Assembly (NCBI GenBank): GCA_910595805.1
Contig: CAJVCK010000001.1
Coordinates: 1 to 64,000, forward strand
Direction: 5' to 3'
Source of the DNA: an uncultured Candidatus Thioglobus sp.
Lineage (GTDB): Bacteria > Pseudomonadota > Gammaproteobacteria > PS1 > Thioglobaceae
DNA length: 64,000 nt
The notes under the pieces were generated by a model. The model did not search any database. It had not been told where the DNA came from and saw only the letters and a program-made list of their open reading frames with translations. This document shows, one piece after another, positions 52,477-61,788 of this stretch (within the stretch, counting starts at the first letter, position 1; every line of letters starts with the position of its first letter). Position numbers and translations under genes: made by a program.

Positions 52477-53486
52477 TATTTTTTTCCAGTAAAGGCAAAT
52501 AAAAAGGCATCTGAAAAGAAGTTATCTTTAATCATACCTTGCTCAACAAAAGTTTTTGCAGCGGCTTTAACCATATTTGGTGGCCCACAAGCGTAAACTT
52601 CATAACCAGTAAGATCTTCAAAATCACTCAAAACACTCTCATGCACAAAACCTGTTTTTCCTTGCCAAGCATCATTTGGTTCAGATAAAACAGGCACAAA
52701 ATGAATGTTGTTATTCTCATTAGCCCATTTTTCAGGTAAATCCATGTATAAATCGACCTCGTCTCTTACACCCCAGTATAAATAGATTTGTCGATTAAGT
52801 TGTGTGGCAATTGCATGCTCAATAATTGATTTTATAGGCCCCAAACCTGTACCACCTGCCAATAAAATAACCGGTTTTTTACTGTCTTCTCTGAAGAAGA
52901 AATCTCCTTTAGGGCCTTCGATTCGAAGTAATGATTTTTCTTCAAGTTCATTAAAAACAAAGTTGGTGAATTTTCCATTTTCTATTTGGCGCACATGCAG
53001 CTCTATAAAGCTAGAGTTTGTTGGCGCATTGGCAATTGAAAAAGCACGTGGTTCAAAATCAGGATGGATCAAATCAATATATTGACCAGCCAAATATTGC
53101 AATGATTCTGAGCCAGGAATCTTTAACATAATTTGAGTGACATCATGGTTTAAATGCTTAATACTCTCTACCTTGCAAGGCAGACTTCTAACCTCAATAT
53201 CAGCAATACTGTCCAGTTCATCTACCACAAGCGAGATATCAGATTTAGCCCGACATTGGCATAATAACGCCATACCTTCAGCTACTTCTTCTGGTGTGAT
53301 ACCGTTAGGAATACCACCTTCATAATCAACTTCACCCTCAATAATAGTTGCTTTACATTTACCACAAAAGCCTTTTTGACAACCATAAGGAAAGTTTAAA
53401 CCATGAACAAGTGCATCATCTAAAATAGCATTATCGCCATCGGTTCTAAAGATTTTTCCACTAGCCTGATTTTCAATTGTAAACAT
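52476..53486 (-). CDS. Ferredoxin-type NAD(P)H reductase (AscD/CDP-6-deoxyglucoseen-reductase-like)
   Basis: A 336-residue electron-transfer flavoprotein. An N-terminal plant-type [2Fe-2S] domain (residues 1-90) has 'YGCQKGFCGKCKATI' and a fourth cysteine in 'LLCQCRA'. An FAD domain with 'RAFSIANAP' and an NAD(P)H domain with 'LLAGGTGLGPIKSII' and 'VYACGPPNMVKAA' follow. Such proteins are annotated as CDP-6-deoxy-delta-3,4-glucoseen reductase, but the sugar pathway is absent here, so the true electron acceptor is unknown. The ATG at 53486 starts at the domain; an upstream extension to 53573 is unlikely. It is divergent from miaA. Confidence 0.85.
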   Translation of the reverse strand: MFTIENQASGKIFRTDGDNAILDDALVHGLNFPYGCQKGFCGKCKATIIEGEVDYEGGIPNGITPEEVAEGMALLCQCRAKSDISLVVDELDSIADIEVRSLPCKVESIKHLNHDVTQIMLKIPGSESLQYLAGQYIDLIHPDFEPRAFSIANAPTNSSFIELHVRQIENGKFTNFVFNELEEKSLLRIEGPKGDFFFREDSKKPVILLAGGTGLGPIKSIIEHAIATQLNRQIYLYWGVRDEVDLYMDLPEKWANENNNIHFVPVLSEPNDAWQGKTGFVHESVLSDFEDLTGYEVYACGPPNMVKAAAKTFVEQGMIKDNFFSDAFLFAFTGKK

Positions 53487-53514
53487 GCGTTTATATAATA
53501 AATTTAAGTAGCCG

Positions 53515-53526
53515 ACATTATAATGT
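53515..53526. promoter_or_regulatory. Palindromic divergent -10 region of miaA and the reductase operon
   Basis: ACATTATAATGT is a perfect 12-base palindrome with TATAAT readable on both strands (53519-53524 plus; 53522-53517 minus). It lies in the 78-base gap between divergent genes. No convincing -35 hexamer was seen for either direction. Confidence 0.4.
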
Positions 53527-53564
53527 AGGTTATATCTCTTAATGCTTAGTAATTTAAAGCCTTT

Positions 53565-54482
53565 ATGACACAAACAACCAATAAAACTGTTGTATTTTTA
53601 ATGGGGCCTACTGCCTCAGGAAAAACTGATTTAGCCATTCAATTAGCACAGCAATTAAAGGTGAGGATTATCAGTGTAGATTCTGCACTTATTTACAAAG
53701 GCATGAATATTGGCTCTGCGAAACCTGACGCTACAACCTTAAAAAATTACCCACACCATTTAATAGATATTTGCACACCTGAACAAACCTACTCAGCGCA
53801 AGATTTTGTTAATGATGCAACCAAGCAAATCAATTTGGCTTTTGCCAATGGCGAGCTACCCATATTAGTAGGCGGCACTTCGTTTTATTTTAATGCTTTA
53901 GAGTATGGGCTATCTGACTTGCCGGAATCTACCCCAGAAATTCGGCAAAAATACAGCCAACTACTCAAACAAAATGGCCTTGATGCGCTACACAAAGATC
54001 TTGTAAAAATCGATGAAGTTGCTGCTAAACGAATCCATCCAAACGATTCTCAGCGCATCACTCGTGCCTTAGAAGTGTTTGAACTTAGCGGAAAAACCCT
54101 TACCCAGCTTCAAGGAAAAAAACAAGGTGGGCTAGACTGCATGATTAAAAAAATCATCCTCATGCCCGCTCGCTCTATTTTGCATCAACGTATTGAAAGT
54201 CGTTTTCATCAAATGATAAAACAAGGCTTTATCAATGAAGTCAAGCAACTTAAAAAAAATCCAAGCCTTCATGAAGATCTACCCTCAATCCGTTGTGTCG
54301 GCTATCGCCAAGCTTGGCAATATCTTAACAATGAAATCGATGAAGCCCAAATGATTGAACTCGCTATCATCGCCACTCGCCAACTGTGCAAACGCCAAAG
54401 CACTTGGTTAAAAGGTGAAAAAGATGCACTGATTTTAGAAACGATTGATCTTGAATCAGTAATAAAATTTATCCAACAATAG
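53565..54482 (+). CDS. miaA: tRNA dimethylallyltransferase MiaA
   Basis: MiaA prenylates A37 of tRNAs reading UNN codons, providing the substrate for MiaB (35536). The 305-residue protein has Walker A 'LMGPTASGKTDLAIQLA', 'RIISVDSALIYKGMNIGSAKP', 'PHHLIDICTPEQTYSAQDF' and 'LVGGTSFYFNAL'. The hfq gene, often next to miaA, is missing. The 3' end overlaps the convergent murD by 14 bases. Confidence 0.97.
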   Translation: MTQTTNKTVVFLMGPTASGKTDLAIQLAQQLKVRIISVDSALIYKGMNIGSAKPDATTLKNYPHHLIDICTPEQTYSAQDFVNDATKQINLAFANGELPILVGGTSFYFNALEYGLSDLPESTPEIRQKYSQLLKQNGLDALHKDLVKIDEVAAKRIHPNDSQRITRALEVFELSGKTLTQLQGKKQGGLDCMIKKIILMPARSILHQRIESRFHQMIKQGFINEVKQLKKNPSLHEDLPSIRCVGYRQAWQYLNNEIDEAQMIELAIIATRQLCKRQSTWLKGEKDALILETIDLESVIKFIQQ

Positions 54483-55767
54483 CCTTTTTAAACGCATGGC
54501 CTCTGGCTTCAAAATTATCAAATAGATCAAAACTCGCACAAGCAGGAGACAGCAAAACCACGCCGTCATTGACCATATCGCCTGCCATGCTAACCGCCTC
54601 ATCCATTGAATCAGCATAACTAACGCTAGATTTTTTAATACTTTCTCCTAGAGTTTTAGCACTTTGGCCAATCAACACTACGCCGGCCACATCTTTATCA
54701 ATTAAATCAAACAATGGTGTGTAGTCTTCTTTTTTGGCAATGCCACCAGCAATAAGCACAATGTTCTCGTGTCGTTCAATTAGTGCATTCAAAGCCTTAA
54801 TGGTAGAAATAACATTGGTTGCTTTAGAATCATTATAGTAATCAACCCCCTGTTTTTTAACCACCCACTCAAGTCGATGCTCTAGGCCTTTAAATGCTTT
54901 AATGCTTTCAACCATAGAATCAACGCTTAGGCCAATTTGATCACCTAAAGAAAGTGCTGCCAATACATTAACTATATTATGCTCGCCAATGAGTTGCATG
55001 TCACCCACGTACATTAATACATCGTCACCTTTTAGAAAATAACAGCTACCATGACAAGTCACTGTGCCAAAATCATCAGCTTGTTTTGGCATATCTACAC
55101 CGAAATGTTTAGCTGATTTTTTCTTAGGGATTAACGGCTCGTCAATATTCACTACCAAATGTTGGCAATGTTGATACAAGCTTAATTTTGAATCAACATA
55201 CTTATCAAAACTATCATATCGATCTAAATGATCTGGCGTGATGTTAAGAACAACGCCAGTTAATAAATCTAAATTCTGTGTGTAATCAAGCTGATAACTT
55301 GATAATTCCAATACATAATATTCAATTTCATTATTCAAGCAATCAAGTGCGGGTTTTCCAATATTACCACCTACTGCTACTTTTTTTCCTGCATTAACAA
55401 TCATTCCACCCAATAGCTGAGTAACTGTTGATTTGCCATTTGAACCAGTAATACCAATAATAGGGGCTTTGGCATAACGTGAAAATAATTCAATATCGCT
55501 TGTTACAGGGATATTTCTTTCTCTAGCCCAAACAACAATAACTTGTGTTTGTGCGACACCTGGGCTGATAAAAACTTCGTCTATGTCTTCTAATAAATTT
55601 TGCGACCAATCACCTAGTACAGGCTTTGAATTTGGAAATTGTGCTAAATAGTTAGATAACAATGGCGGTTGTAATCGACTATCGGCCAACCGATAATCTA
55701 TCTGTTGTTTTGATAAAAATTGAGCAATGGATAACCCAGTATCGCCAAGACCTAAAACTAGTTTCAT
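54469..55767 (-). CDS. murD: UDP-N-acetylmuramoylalanine--D-glutamate ligase MurD
   Basis: MurD adds D-Glu to UDP-MurNAc-L-Ala. The 432-residue protein has the nucleotide fold 'LVLGLGDTGLSIAQFL' at the N-terminus, the ATP loop 'PIIGITGSNGKSTVTQLLGGMI' (about residue 103) and 'YNDSKATNVISTIKAL', then 'IVLIAGGIAKKEDY' and 'LLSPACASFDLFDNFEARGHAF' in the C-domain. It is separate from the other mur genes (46079-49189), on the opposite strand and alone. Confidence 0.97.
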   Translation of the reverse strand: MKLVLGLGDTGLSIAQFLSKQQIDYRLADSRLQPPLLSNYLAQFPNSKPVLGDWSQNLLEDIDEVFISPGVAQTQVIVVWARERNIPVTSDIELFSRYAKAPIIGITGSNGKSTVTQLLGGMIVNAGKKVAVGGNIGKPALDCLNNEIEYYVLELSSYQLDYTQNLDLLTGVVLNITPDHLDRYDSFDKYVDSKLSLYQHCQHLVVNIDEPLIPKKKSAKHFGVDMPKQADDFGTVTCHGSCYFLKGDDVLMYVGDMQLIGEHNIVNVLAALSLGDQIGLSVDSMVESIKAFKGLEHRLEWVVKKQGVDYYNDSKATNVISTIKALNALIERHENIVLIAGGIAKKEDYTPLFDLIDKDVAGVVLIGQSAKTLGESIKKSSVSYADSMDEAVSMAGDMVNDGVVLLSPACASFDLFDNFEARGHAFKKAIVG

Positions 55768-55831
55768 ACTTTTATTTAATTTTCGGTATAAAATAGTAGT
55801 ATTTTACACTTTTAATTTACAGGAATAAATC

Positions 55832-56500
55832 ATGAGTACATTTTCAACAACAGCTGCCATTGGCAATATTAAAGTTAAAAACAAAGTTTTATCAGACACC
55901 ATGAAATTGTTGTCTTACACATTAGTATTTGGTGGGTTAGCCTCTTGGTTTTCAATCGCCATGGGCGCAGGATTTGGCTCAGCTATGGTTAGCTCTATTG
56001 CTGCCATTGCAGTTATTTGGTTTGTACTGCCTAAAACACAAAATAGTAATAAAGGCATTGTAACTGCTTTTGCTATTGCTGGCTTACTTGGCTATTCAAT
56101 TGGCCCTATGCTTACTTATTATTTATCAATGGCTAACGGTGCAGAGCTTGTATTTCAAGCCCTAACTGGTACAGGCGTCTCATTTTTTGCGATTAGTTTT
56201 TATGCACAAAACACCAAAAAAGACTTTAGCTTTTTAAATGGGATGATCTTTTTTGCCATGATTGGTATTATTGTTTTATCACTGATTAATTTCTTCTTTA
56301 TTGAATCATCTGCATTTAGCTTATTCATGTCATTCGCGGTTGTACTGTTAATGGGCGCCTACATGCTTAGCCAAATGTCATCTATTATTAATGGTGGTGA
56401 AACTAACTATATCGTCGCAACCGTTGGTCTGTACTTAGCACTACACAATATGTTTGTTAGCTTATTGCACATCTTAGGTGCCTTCTCTGGCGACGATTAG
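55832..56500 (+). CDS. Bax inhibitor-1 family (YccA-like) membrane protein
   Basis: A 222-residue protein with seven predicted hydrophobic helices. The BI-1 pattern is visible in 'MKLLSYTLVFGGLASWFSIAMG', 'FQALTGTGVSFFAISFYAQNTKKDFSFLNGM' and the final 'LYLALHNMFVSLLHILGAFSGDD'. E. coli YccA modulates the FtsH protease; other members act as calcium leak channels. Which role holds here is unknown. A TATAAA -10-like hexamer is at 55787-55792. rppH follows 11 bases later. Confidence 0.88.
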   Translation: MSTFSTTAAIGNIKVKNKVLSDTMKLLSYTLVFGGLASWFSIAMGAGFGSAMVSSIAAIAVIWFVLPKTQNSNKGIVTAFAIAGLLGYSIGPMLTYYLSMANGAELVFQALTGTGVSFFAISFYAQNTKKDFSFLNGMIFFAMIGIIVLSLINFFFIESSAFSLFMSFAVVLLMGAYMLSQMSSIINGGETNYIVATVGLYLALHNMFVSLLHILGAFSGDD

Positions 56501-56511
56501 TCATTTGATAT

Positions 56512-57051
56512 ATGATAGACTCTCAAGGTTATAGAGCAAATGTTGGTATCGTCATCACCAATGACAAACAACAAATCCTCTTAGCCAAACGCTACCAACA
56601 AGATGCTTGGCAGCTACCTCAAGGCGGCATTGATAAAAATGAAACAGAGCTCGAAGCTTTATTTCGTGAATTAGATGAGGAGGTAGGTCTATCTGCTGAA
56701 CACGTAGAAGTGATCGCCAAAACGCCAAAATGGCTACGCTATGACCTGCCTGATTATCATATTAGACGCAAACAAAAACCTATTTGCATTGGTCAAAAGC
56801 AAGTCTGGTTCTTGCTAAAACTCACCGGTGAAGAAAGCAATATTAAGCTTGATACACATTCTGATATTGAATTTGATGATTGGGAATGGGTTGATTACTG
56901 GCACCCTATTGAAGAAGTCATTGATTTTAAAAAAACCGTTTATGAAGACATGTTAAAGGCACTTGCGCCTGTGTTATTTAATAACCAACACAAGATACCA
57001 TCACAATACTCTCGCCCACTAAAATGTGTGGCAATTACACTAGATCAATAA
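56512..57051 (+). CDS. rppH: RNA pyrophosphohydrolase RppH
   Basis: RppH removes pyrophosphate from mRNA 5' ends and triggers RNase E decay. The 179-residue protein starts 'MIDSQGYRANVGIVI', typical for RppH. Its Nudix box 'GGIDKNETELEALFRELDEEVGL' (about residues 39-61) keeps the Gx5Ex7REuxEExGu pattern except for small changes. 'WLRYDLPDYHIRRKQKPICIGQKQVWFLLK' also matches. It lies between the BI-1 gene and hom. Confidence 0.94.
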   Translation: MIDSQGYRANVGIVITNDKQQILLAKRYQQDAWQLPQGGIDKNETELEALFRELDEEVGLSAEHVEVIAKTPKWLRYDLPDYHIRRKQKPICIGQKQVWFLLKLTGEESNIKLDTHSDIEFDDWEWVDYWHPIEEVIDFKKTVYEDMLKALAPVLFNNQHKIPSQYSRPLKCVAITLDQ

Positions 57052-57084
57052 ACCCTTATAAGATGCTTTATATCTGGCCTCTAT

Positions 57085-57093
57085 TGGTATAAT
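57085..57093 (+). promoter_or_regulatory. Extended -10 promoter of hom
   Basis: TG-G-TATAAT (TG 57085-57086, hexamer 57088-57093) lies 38 bases before the hom GTG. No good -35 hexamer was found. Confidence 0.55.
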
Positions 57094-57131
57094 TTGAGGC
57101 TTTATTCATTCATAGACAGGATTTAACACTC

Positions 57132-58409
57132 GTGAATATCGGAATTTTAGGCCTAGGCACCGTTGGTGGTGGCGTTGTAAACGTCCTTAACAAAAATCAA
57201 AAAGAAATTACTCGTCGTAGTGGCACAAGTGTGAAAGTGACACATGCTGCTGTTAGAGACATTAACCAAGATCGTATTTGCCCAACTGATCATCTTGAGC
57301 TTACTCAAGATCCTCTTGAAATTGTTGAGAATAAAAATATTGATATTGTATTAGAGTTAATGGGTGGCACTGGTCTAGCCAAAAAAATGGTTGAAACGGC
57401 GATTAAAAATGGTAAACATGTAATTACTGCCAACAAAGCCTTAATCGCCACTCATGGTAACGAACTACTTGCGCTTGCAAAAGACAACAACGTACACTTA
57501 CTATTTGAAGCGGCTGTAGCTGGTGGTATTCCAATCTTAAAATCATTAGAGCAAGGTCTAAGCGCTAATAAAATTGATATGCTAGCGGGTATTATTAATG
57601 GCACCGGTAATTTCATTCTAACTGAGATGCGTGACAAAGGCAGAGACTTTGCTGATGTATTAAAAGAAGCACAAGCACTTGGTTATGCTGAGGCCGACCC
57701 CACTTTTGATGTAGAAGGTATTGATGCAGCCCACAAATTAGCAATCTTAGCTTCTATTGCTTTTGGTTGCGAATTACAATTTGATAAAGTATCAACTGAA
57801 GGTATCAGCAAAATTGAAGGCGAAGATGTTGCTTTTGCTACTGAGCTGGGTTATTCAATCAAACATCTCGGTATTGCCAAGCAAACTGATGGAAAAATTC
57901 AGATGCGCGTACACCCAACACTTATTCCAAAAACACGTTTACTAGCCAATGTGGACGGTGTGATGAATGCCGTACTAGTTAAAGGCAACGCAGTTGGTCC
58001 AACACTTTATTATGGCGCAGGTGCAGGTGATGAAGCGACAGCCAGCGCGGTAATCGCTGACCTAGTTGATGTAATCAAAGGCACAGTGAGTAATGATATT
58101 CTTGGCTGGCAGTCTTTTGAAACGATGCCACATCAAGCAATAGATGATATTGAGAGCATCTTTTACTTACGATTACTAGCAACTGACAAGCCGGGCGTAT
58201 TGGCTGATATTACTACAATTTTTGCTAAGCATAACATTAGCGTTGAGGCTGTAGTTCAAAAACAAATTGATGCACAAAATAACGCGCATATTGCCATTAT
58301 CACCAACCAAGTAAAAACAGTTGAAGTAAATGCGGCTGTTGATGAAATTCAAAAAAATGATTTTATTCAAGAAGCTGTTAAAATCATCCATGTAGAAACA
58401 CTAGATTAA
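57132..58409 (+). CDS. hom: Homoserine dehydrogenase
   Basis: Hom reduces aspartate semialdehyde to homoserine for threonine and methionine. The 425-residue, monofunctional protein has an N-terminal NAD(P) fold 'IGILGLGTVGGGVVNVL', the catalytic 'IINGTGNFILTEM' and 'ALGYAEADPTFDVEGIDAAHKLAILA' (about residues 155-205), and a C-terminal ACT domain ('YLRLLATDKPGVLADITTIF') for feedback regulation. It starts at a GTG with an AGGA upstream. thrC follows in the same direction after 79 bases; thrB is not present. Confidence 0.96.
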   Translation: MNIGILGLGTVGGGVVNVLNKNQKEITRRSGTSVKVTHAAVRDINQDRICPTDHLELTQDPLEIVENKNIDIVLELMGGTGLAKKMVETAIKNGKHVITANKALIATHGNELLALAKDNNVHLLFEAAVAGGIPILKSLEQGLSANKIDMLAGIINGTGNFILTEMRDKGRDFADVLKEAQALGYAEADPTFDVEGIDAAHKLAILASIAFGCELQFDKVSTEGISKIEGEDVAFATELGYSIKHLGIAKQTDGKIQMRVHPTLIPKTRLLANVDGVMNAVLVKGNAVGPTLYYGAGAGDEATASAVIADLVDVIKGTVSNDILGWQSFETMPHQAIDDIESIFYLRLLATDKPGVLADITTIFAKHNISVEAVVQKQIDAQNNAHIAIITNQVKTVEVNAAVDEIQKNDFIQEAVKIIHVETLD

Positions 58410-58488
58410 ATATTATAATAATACGAATATTTTGTTACTCTAATACACTTTATAGAATAACAATAGACGAAGTAAAAAAGGAAACGCT

Positions 58489-59553
58489 ATGAGATATACC
58501 GGATTAATTGAAAATTACAAAGACAGGCTTCCTGTTGACGAATCGACTCGCCTAATTAGTTTGGGTGAAGGTAACACGCCACTGATTCGTTTGGTTAATA
58601 TTCCTACAATCTTGGGGAAGGATGTTGATATTTATGTCAAATACGAAGGCCTAAACCCAACAGGCTCATTTAAAGATCGTGGCATGACTATGGCTGTGAC
58701 TAAAGCAGTAGAATCTGGCTCTAAAGCTATTATTTGCGCTTCAACAGGCAACACTTCTGCATCAGCAGCAGCTTATGCAGCTCGTGCTGGTATCAAGGCT
58801 TTTGTACTTATTCCAGAAGGAAAAATCGCCCTAGGAAAACTTGCACAAGCAATGATTCATGGTGCTGTTATTATTCAGATCAAGGGAAACTTTGACGATG
58901 GCATGCGCTTAGTTAAAGAAGTAGCTGACCATGCCCCAGTATCGATTGTAAATTCAATTAATCCATATCGTCTACAAGGTCAAAAAACTGCTTCTTTTGA
59001 GATTATTGAAGAGCTTGGTGATGCACCAGACTATCACTGCCTACCAGTTGGTAACGCAGGTAATATCTCAGCACACTGGATGGGCTATAAAGAATATCAT
59101 GAAGACAACAAAGCTAGCACAACGCCAATAATGGTAGGCTATCAAGCAGAAGGTGCTGCACCGTTTGTTAAAGGAGAAATGATTAATGAGCCAGAAACTA
59201 TCGCTACTGCAATTCGTATTGGCCACCCACAAAGTTGGGATTTGGCACATGCAGTTGAACAAGAGTCAAGTGGTTGGTTTGACTCGTTAACTGATGAAGA
59301 AATTTTGACAGCACAAAAATTACTCACTGAACAAGAAGGTATTTTCTGCGAGCCGGCATCTGCTACGTCGCTTGCCGGCGCAATGCGTGACATTGAAAGT
59401 GGTAAGATTCCTGAAGGCTCTAAGATTGTTTGCACGCTAACTGGCCACGGATTAAAAGATCCTGATACAGCGATTGCACAATGCAGCGATGAAATGATTA
59501 ACATCAATCCAGTCATGGATGAGGTTCGAGACGCAATCCTAAATAATATGTAA
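58489..59553 (+). CDS. thrC: Threonine synthase
   Basis: ThrC turns phosphohomoserine into threonine with PLP. The 354-residue protein has the PLP lysine in 'NPTGSFKDRGMTMAVTKAV' (about residue 60) and the conserved 'CASTGNTSASAAAYAARAG'. The short form with 'SLGEGNTPLIRLVNI' is the Bacillus-type synthase rather than the longer E. coli type. A strong 'aaaaagga' ribosome binding site precedes the ATG. It follows hom and precedes cysM, another PLP enzyme of the same fold. Confidence 0.95.
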   Translation: MRYTGLIENYKDRLPVDESTRLISLGEGNTPLIRLVNIPTILGKDVDIYVKYEGLNPTGSFKDRGMTMAVTKAVESGSKAIICASTGNTSASAAAYAARAGIKAFVLIPEGKIALGKLAQAMIHGAVIIQIKGNFDDGMRLVKEVADHAPVSIVNSINPYRLQGQKTASFEIIEELGDAPDYHCLPVGNAGNISAHWMGYKEYHEDNKASTTPIMVGYQAEGAAPFVKGEMINEPETIATAIRIGHPQSWDLAHAVEQESSGWFDSLTDEEILTAQKLLTEQEGIFCEPASATSLAGAMRDIESGKIPEGSKIVCTLTGHGLKDPDTAIAQCSDEMININPVMDEVRDAILNNM

Positions 59554-59598
59554 TCTGGGTAATGTTTTTATTCAGATTTGAATAAGAATAAAAAAAAT

Positions 59599-60501
59599 AT
59601 GAGTGAAAATAATTATCCAACAATTGATCAAACTATTGGCAATACGCCATTAGTGCGTCTACAACGGCTAAATCCAAACCCCGACAATACTATCTTGCTT
59701 AAGCTTGAAGGCAACAACCCGGCAGGCTCAGTTAAAGATCGTGCAGCGTTTAACATGATTACCCAAGCCGAATTGCGCGGTGAAATCACGCCAGGAGATA
59801 CATTGATTGAAGCCACCAGTGGTAATACTGGTATTGCATTGGCAATGGTAGCAGCGATCAAAGGCTATCAAATGATTCTCATCATGCCAGACAATCTCTC
59901 ACAAGAAAGACGTGATGCGATGGCAGCTTATGGCGCTAAACTAATTTTAGTGACTGAAGGCGAAGGCATGGAGGGTGCACGCGACTTAGCTAACAAATTA
60001 GAGTCTGATGGTAAAGGATTACAACTAGATCAATTTTCAAACTATGATAACTCTGGTGCTCATATTAATACAACAGCTGAAGAAATCTGGCAAGATACCC
60101 AAGGAACAGTTACACATTTTGTTTCTGCAATGGGAACTACTGGCACCATTATGGGCGTATCCAATACACTTAAGAATAAAAATCCTAAGGTGAAAATTAT
60201 TGGCGTTCAACCAGAAGATGGCTCACAAATTGCTGGCATTCGCCGCTGGACAAAAGAATATCTACCCAAAATATTTGACGCCTCAAGGGTAGACTTTATG
60301 ATGGATGTGTCACAATCTGCAGCCGAACAAACCACGCGTGATTTAGCCACTAAAGAAGGTATATTTGCTGGTGTGTCAAGTGGTGGCGCTGTATCGGCAG
60401 CTCTTGAACTGTCTTCACAAGTCAACAATGCAACTATTGTTACTATTGTTTGTGATCGAGGCGATCGATATCTTTCAACTGGCTTGTTTAACACCCAGTA
60501 A
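59599..60501 (+). CDS. cysM: Cysteine synthase B
   Basis: CysM makes cysteine (or sulfocysteine from thiosulfate) from O-acetylserine. The 300-residue protein opens 'YPTIDQTIGNTPLVRLQRL', with the PLP lysine in 'KLEGNNPAGSVKDRAAFNM' (about residue 41) and the phosphate loop 'EATSGNTGIALAMVAAIKGY'. The 'EGNNPAGSVKDR' form and the 'RRWTKEYLPKIFDASRVD' segment distinguish CysM from CysK. The ATG at 59599 is preferred over a TTG at 59578. Use of thiosulfate would suit a sulfur oxidiser, which is inference. Confidence 0.93.
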   Translation: MSENNYPTIDQTIGNTPLVRLQRLNPNPDNTILLKLEGNNPAGSVKDRAAFNMITQAELRGEITPGDTLIEATSGNTGIALAMVAAIKGYQMILIMPDNLSQERRDAMAAYGAKLILVTEGEGMEGARDLANKLESDGKGLQLDQFSNYDNSGAHINTTAEEIWQDTQGTVTHFVSAMGTTGTIMGVSNTLKNKNPKVKIIGVQPEDGSQIAGIRRWTKEYLPKIFDASRVDFMMDVSQSAAEQTTRDLATKEGIFAGVSSGGAVSAALELSSQVNNATIVTIVCDRGDRYLSTGLFNTQ

Positions 60502-60504
60502 GTC

Positions 60505-61788
60505 ATGAAAAAATATATCTCACATCATTTTCCACGTGAGTTAAAGATCTATGCTACCCTCTTGGCTGCTAGCATTACAACTGTAATTACTATTCTTTAT
60601 TTCTTGCAGATAGCTGAATATGCTCATTTTTTATTTCAAAAGATAATTAAATACAATACTTATTTAAATTTACTAATTACACCACTTGTTTTTATCACAA
60701 TCATTTATGTGGATAGAAAATATTGTCATTTTGTTGGTGGTAGCGGCGTTCCACAATTAGTTGCTGCAAACGATTCTCGTAATAAAAAAATACGCTTACA
60801 ACTATTATCAATTCCTATTGCATTTATTAAGATTCTTCTAGTATCTATGGCAGCGTTTGGTGGTGCATCAATCAGTTTTGGTGGCCCCAGTGCACATATT
60901 GGAGGATCTATTTTTTATCATTTTGCACATTTAATCAAAATTAAACGAAAATTTCTGATTCATAGTTTTATTGCAATTGGCGGTAGTGCGGGGCTGATTA
61001 TCGCTTTTAATGCGCCTATTGCAGGATTCTTATTTGCTTACGAAGAGATTGGAAGAAAGTTAAAGCGGCAAATGCTGGCGCTAATTGCTATCATCTCTAT
61101 CATTGTCTATTTAATCTCGTCTTTCTATTCTCAACAACAGACTTATTTAGCAAACCTTTCGCATTTATCAATTGATTTATCTTTAGTGTATCAACTTATT
61201 CCTTTAGTAATCCTATGCGCAGTATTTGGAGGATTGTTTGCAAAAAGTTCAATTTTTCTTATCAATCAATTTGCCACAAGAGAACTGAAAAAAGTTTTAA
61301 TTTTTGTTTTGGGACTGTCATTAATTGTTGCCTTTTTAAATATCTTAACCAATGGGCAAACAGCTGGTTCTGGCTACAATCAAACACAACAACTTTTATC
61401 GGGACAAGCTGTAACGCCGTATTTTGCATTAGCTAAATTTTTGGCCTCATTAGCGTCATTTATCACTACGATTGCTGGTGGTATTTTTATGACTAGCATT
61501 AGTATTGGTGCAGCAATTGGCACTGAGATCATAAGTTTTATAGAGGTTGAACCGCAAATTGCAATGATTATTGCAAGTGTTGCTTATTTAAGCGCTGTAA
61601 TCAGGGCGCCTTTAACTTCAGCTTTCCTAGTGCTAGAAATGACCAATTCATTCAATTTGCTGTTTGTTGCAATTATCGCTAGTTATGTCAGTAGCTTTAT
61701 CTCTAAGGCCATATGTAAACAGGCGCTTTATGAAAGTTTGGCCAGTAGCTATCTAAATATTAGTAATAACACTCTTAAAAAGGTTTGA
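60505..61788 (+). CDS. ClC-family chloride channel or exchanger
   Basis: A 427-residue protein with about ten to twelve hydrophobic helices. The ClC selectivity motifs are recognisable: 'GGSGVPQLVAAN' (GSGIP type, about residue 78), 'FGGPSAHIGGSIFYH' (GxEGP region, with Ser in place of the gating Glu) and 'GGIFMTSISIGAAIG' (GxFxP region, altered). Loss of the gating Glu and of the Pro suggests a passive channel or altered selectivity rather than a classical proton exchanger. It starts 3 bases after cysM and ends with a 14-base convergent overlap with hemJ. Confidence 0.85.
   Translation: MKKYISHHFPRELKIYATLLAASITTVITILYFLQIAEYAHFLFQKIIKYNTYLNLLITPLVFITIIYVDRKYCHFVGGSGVPQLVAANDSRNKKIRLQLLSIPIAFIKILLVSMAAFGGASISFGGPSAHIGGSIFYHFAHLIKIKRKFLIHSFIAIGGSAGLIIAFNAPIAGFLFAYEEIGRKLKRQMLALIAIISIIVYLISSFYSQQQTYLANLSHLSIDLSLVYQLIPLVILCAVFGGLFAKSSIFLINQFATRELKKVLIFVLGLSLIVAFLNILTNGQTAGSGYNQTQQLLSGQAVTPYFALAKFLASLASFITTIAGGIFMTSISIGAAIGTEIISFIEVEPQIAMIIASVAYLSAVIRAPLTSAFLVLEMTNSFNLLFVAIIASYVSSFISKAICKQALYESLASSYLNISNNTLKKV

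Noticed and set aside
53487..53573. Extended N-terminus of the ferredoxin-type reductase
   Set aside because: The added 29 residues are not part of the 2Fe-2S domain and would run through the divergent promoter region into miaA.
59568..59585. Stem-loop TTATTCA/TGAATAA between thrC and cysM as a terminator
   Set aside because: The stem is purely A/T-rich with one G-C pair and is followed by A rather than T on the plus strand, so it would not stop plus-strand transcription.
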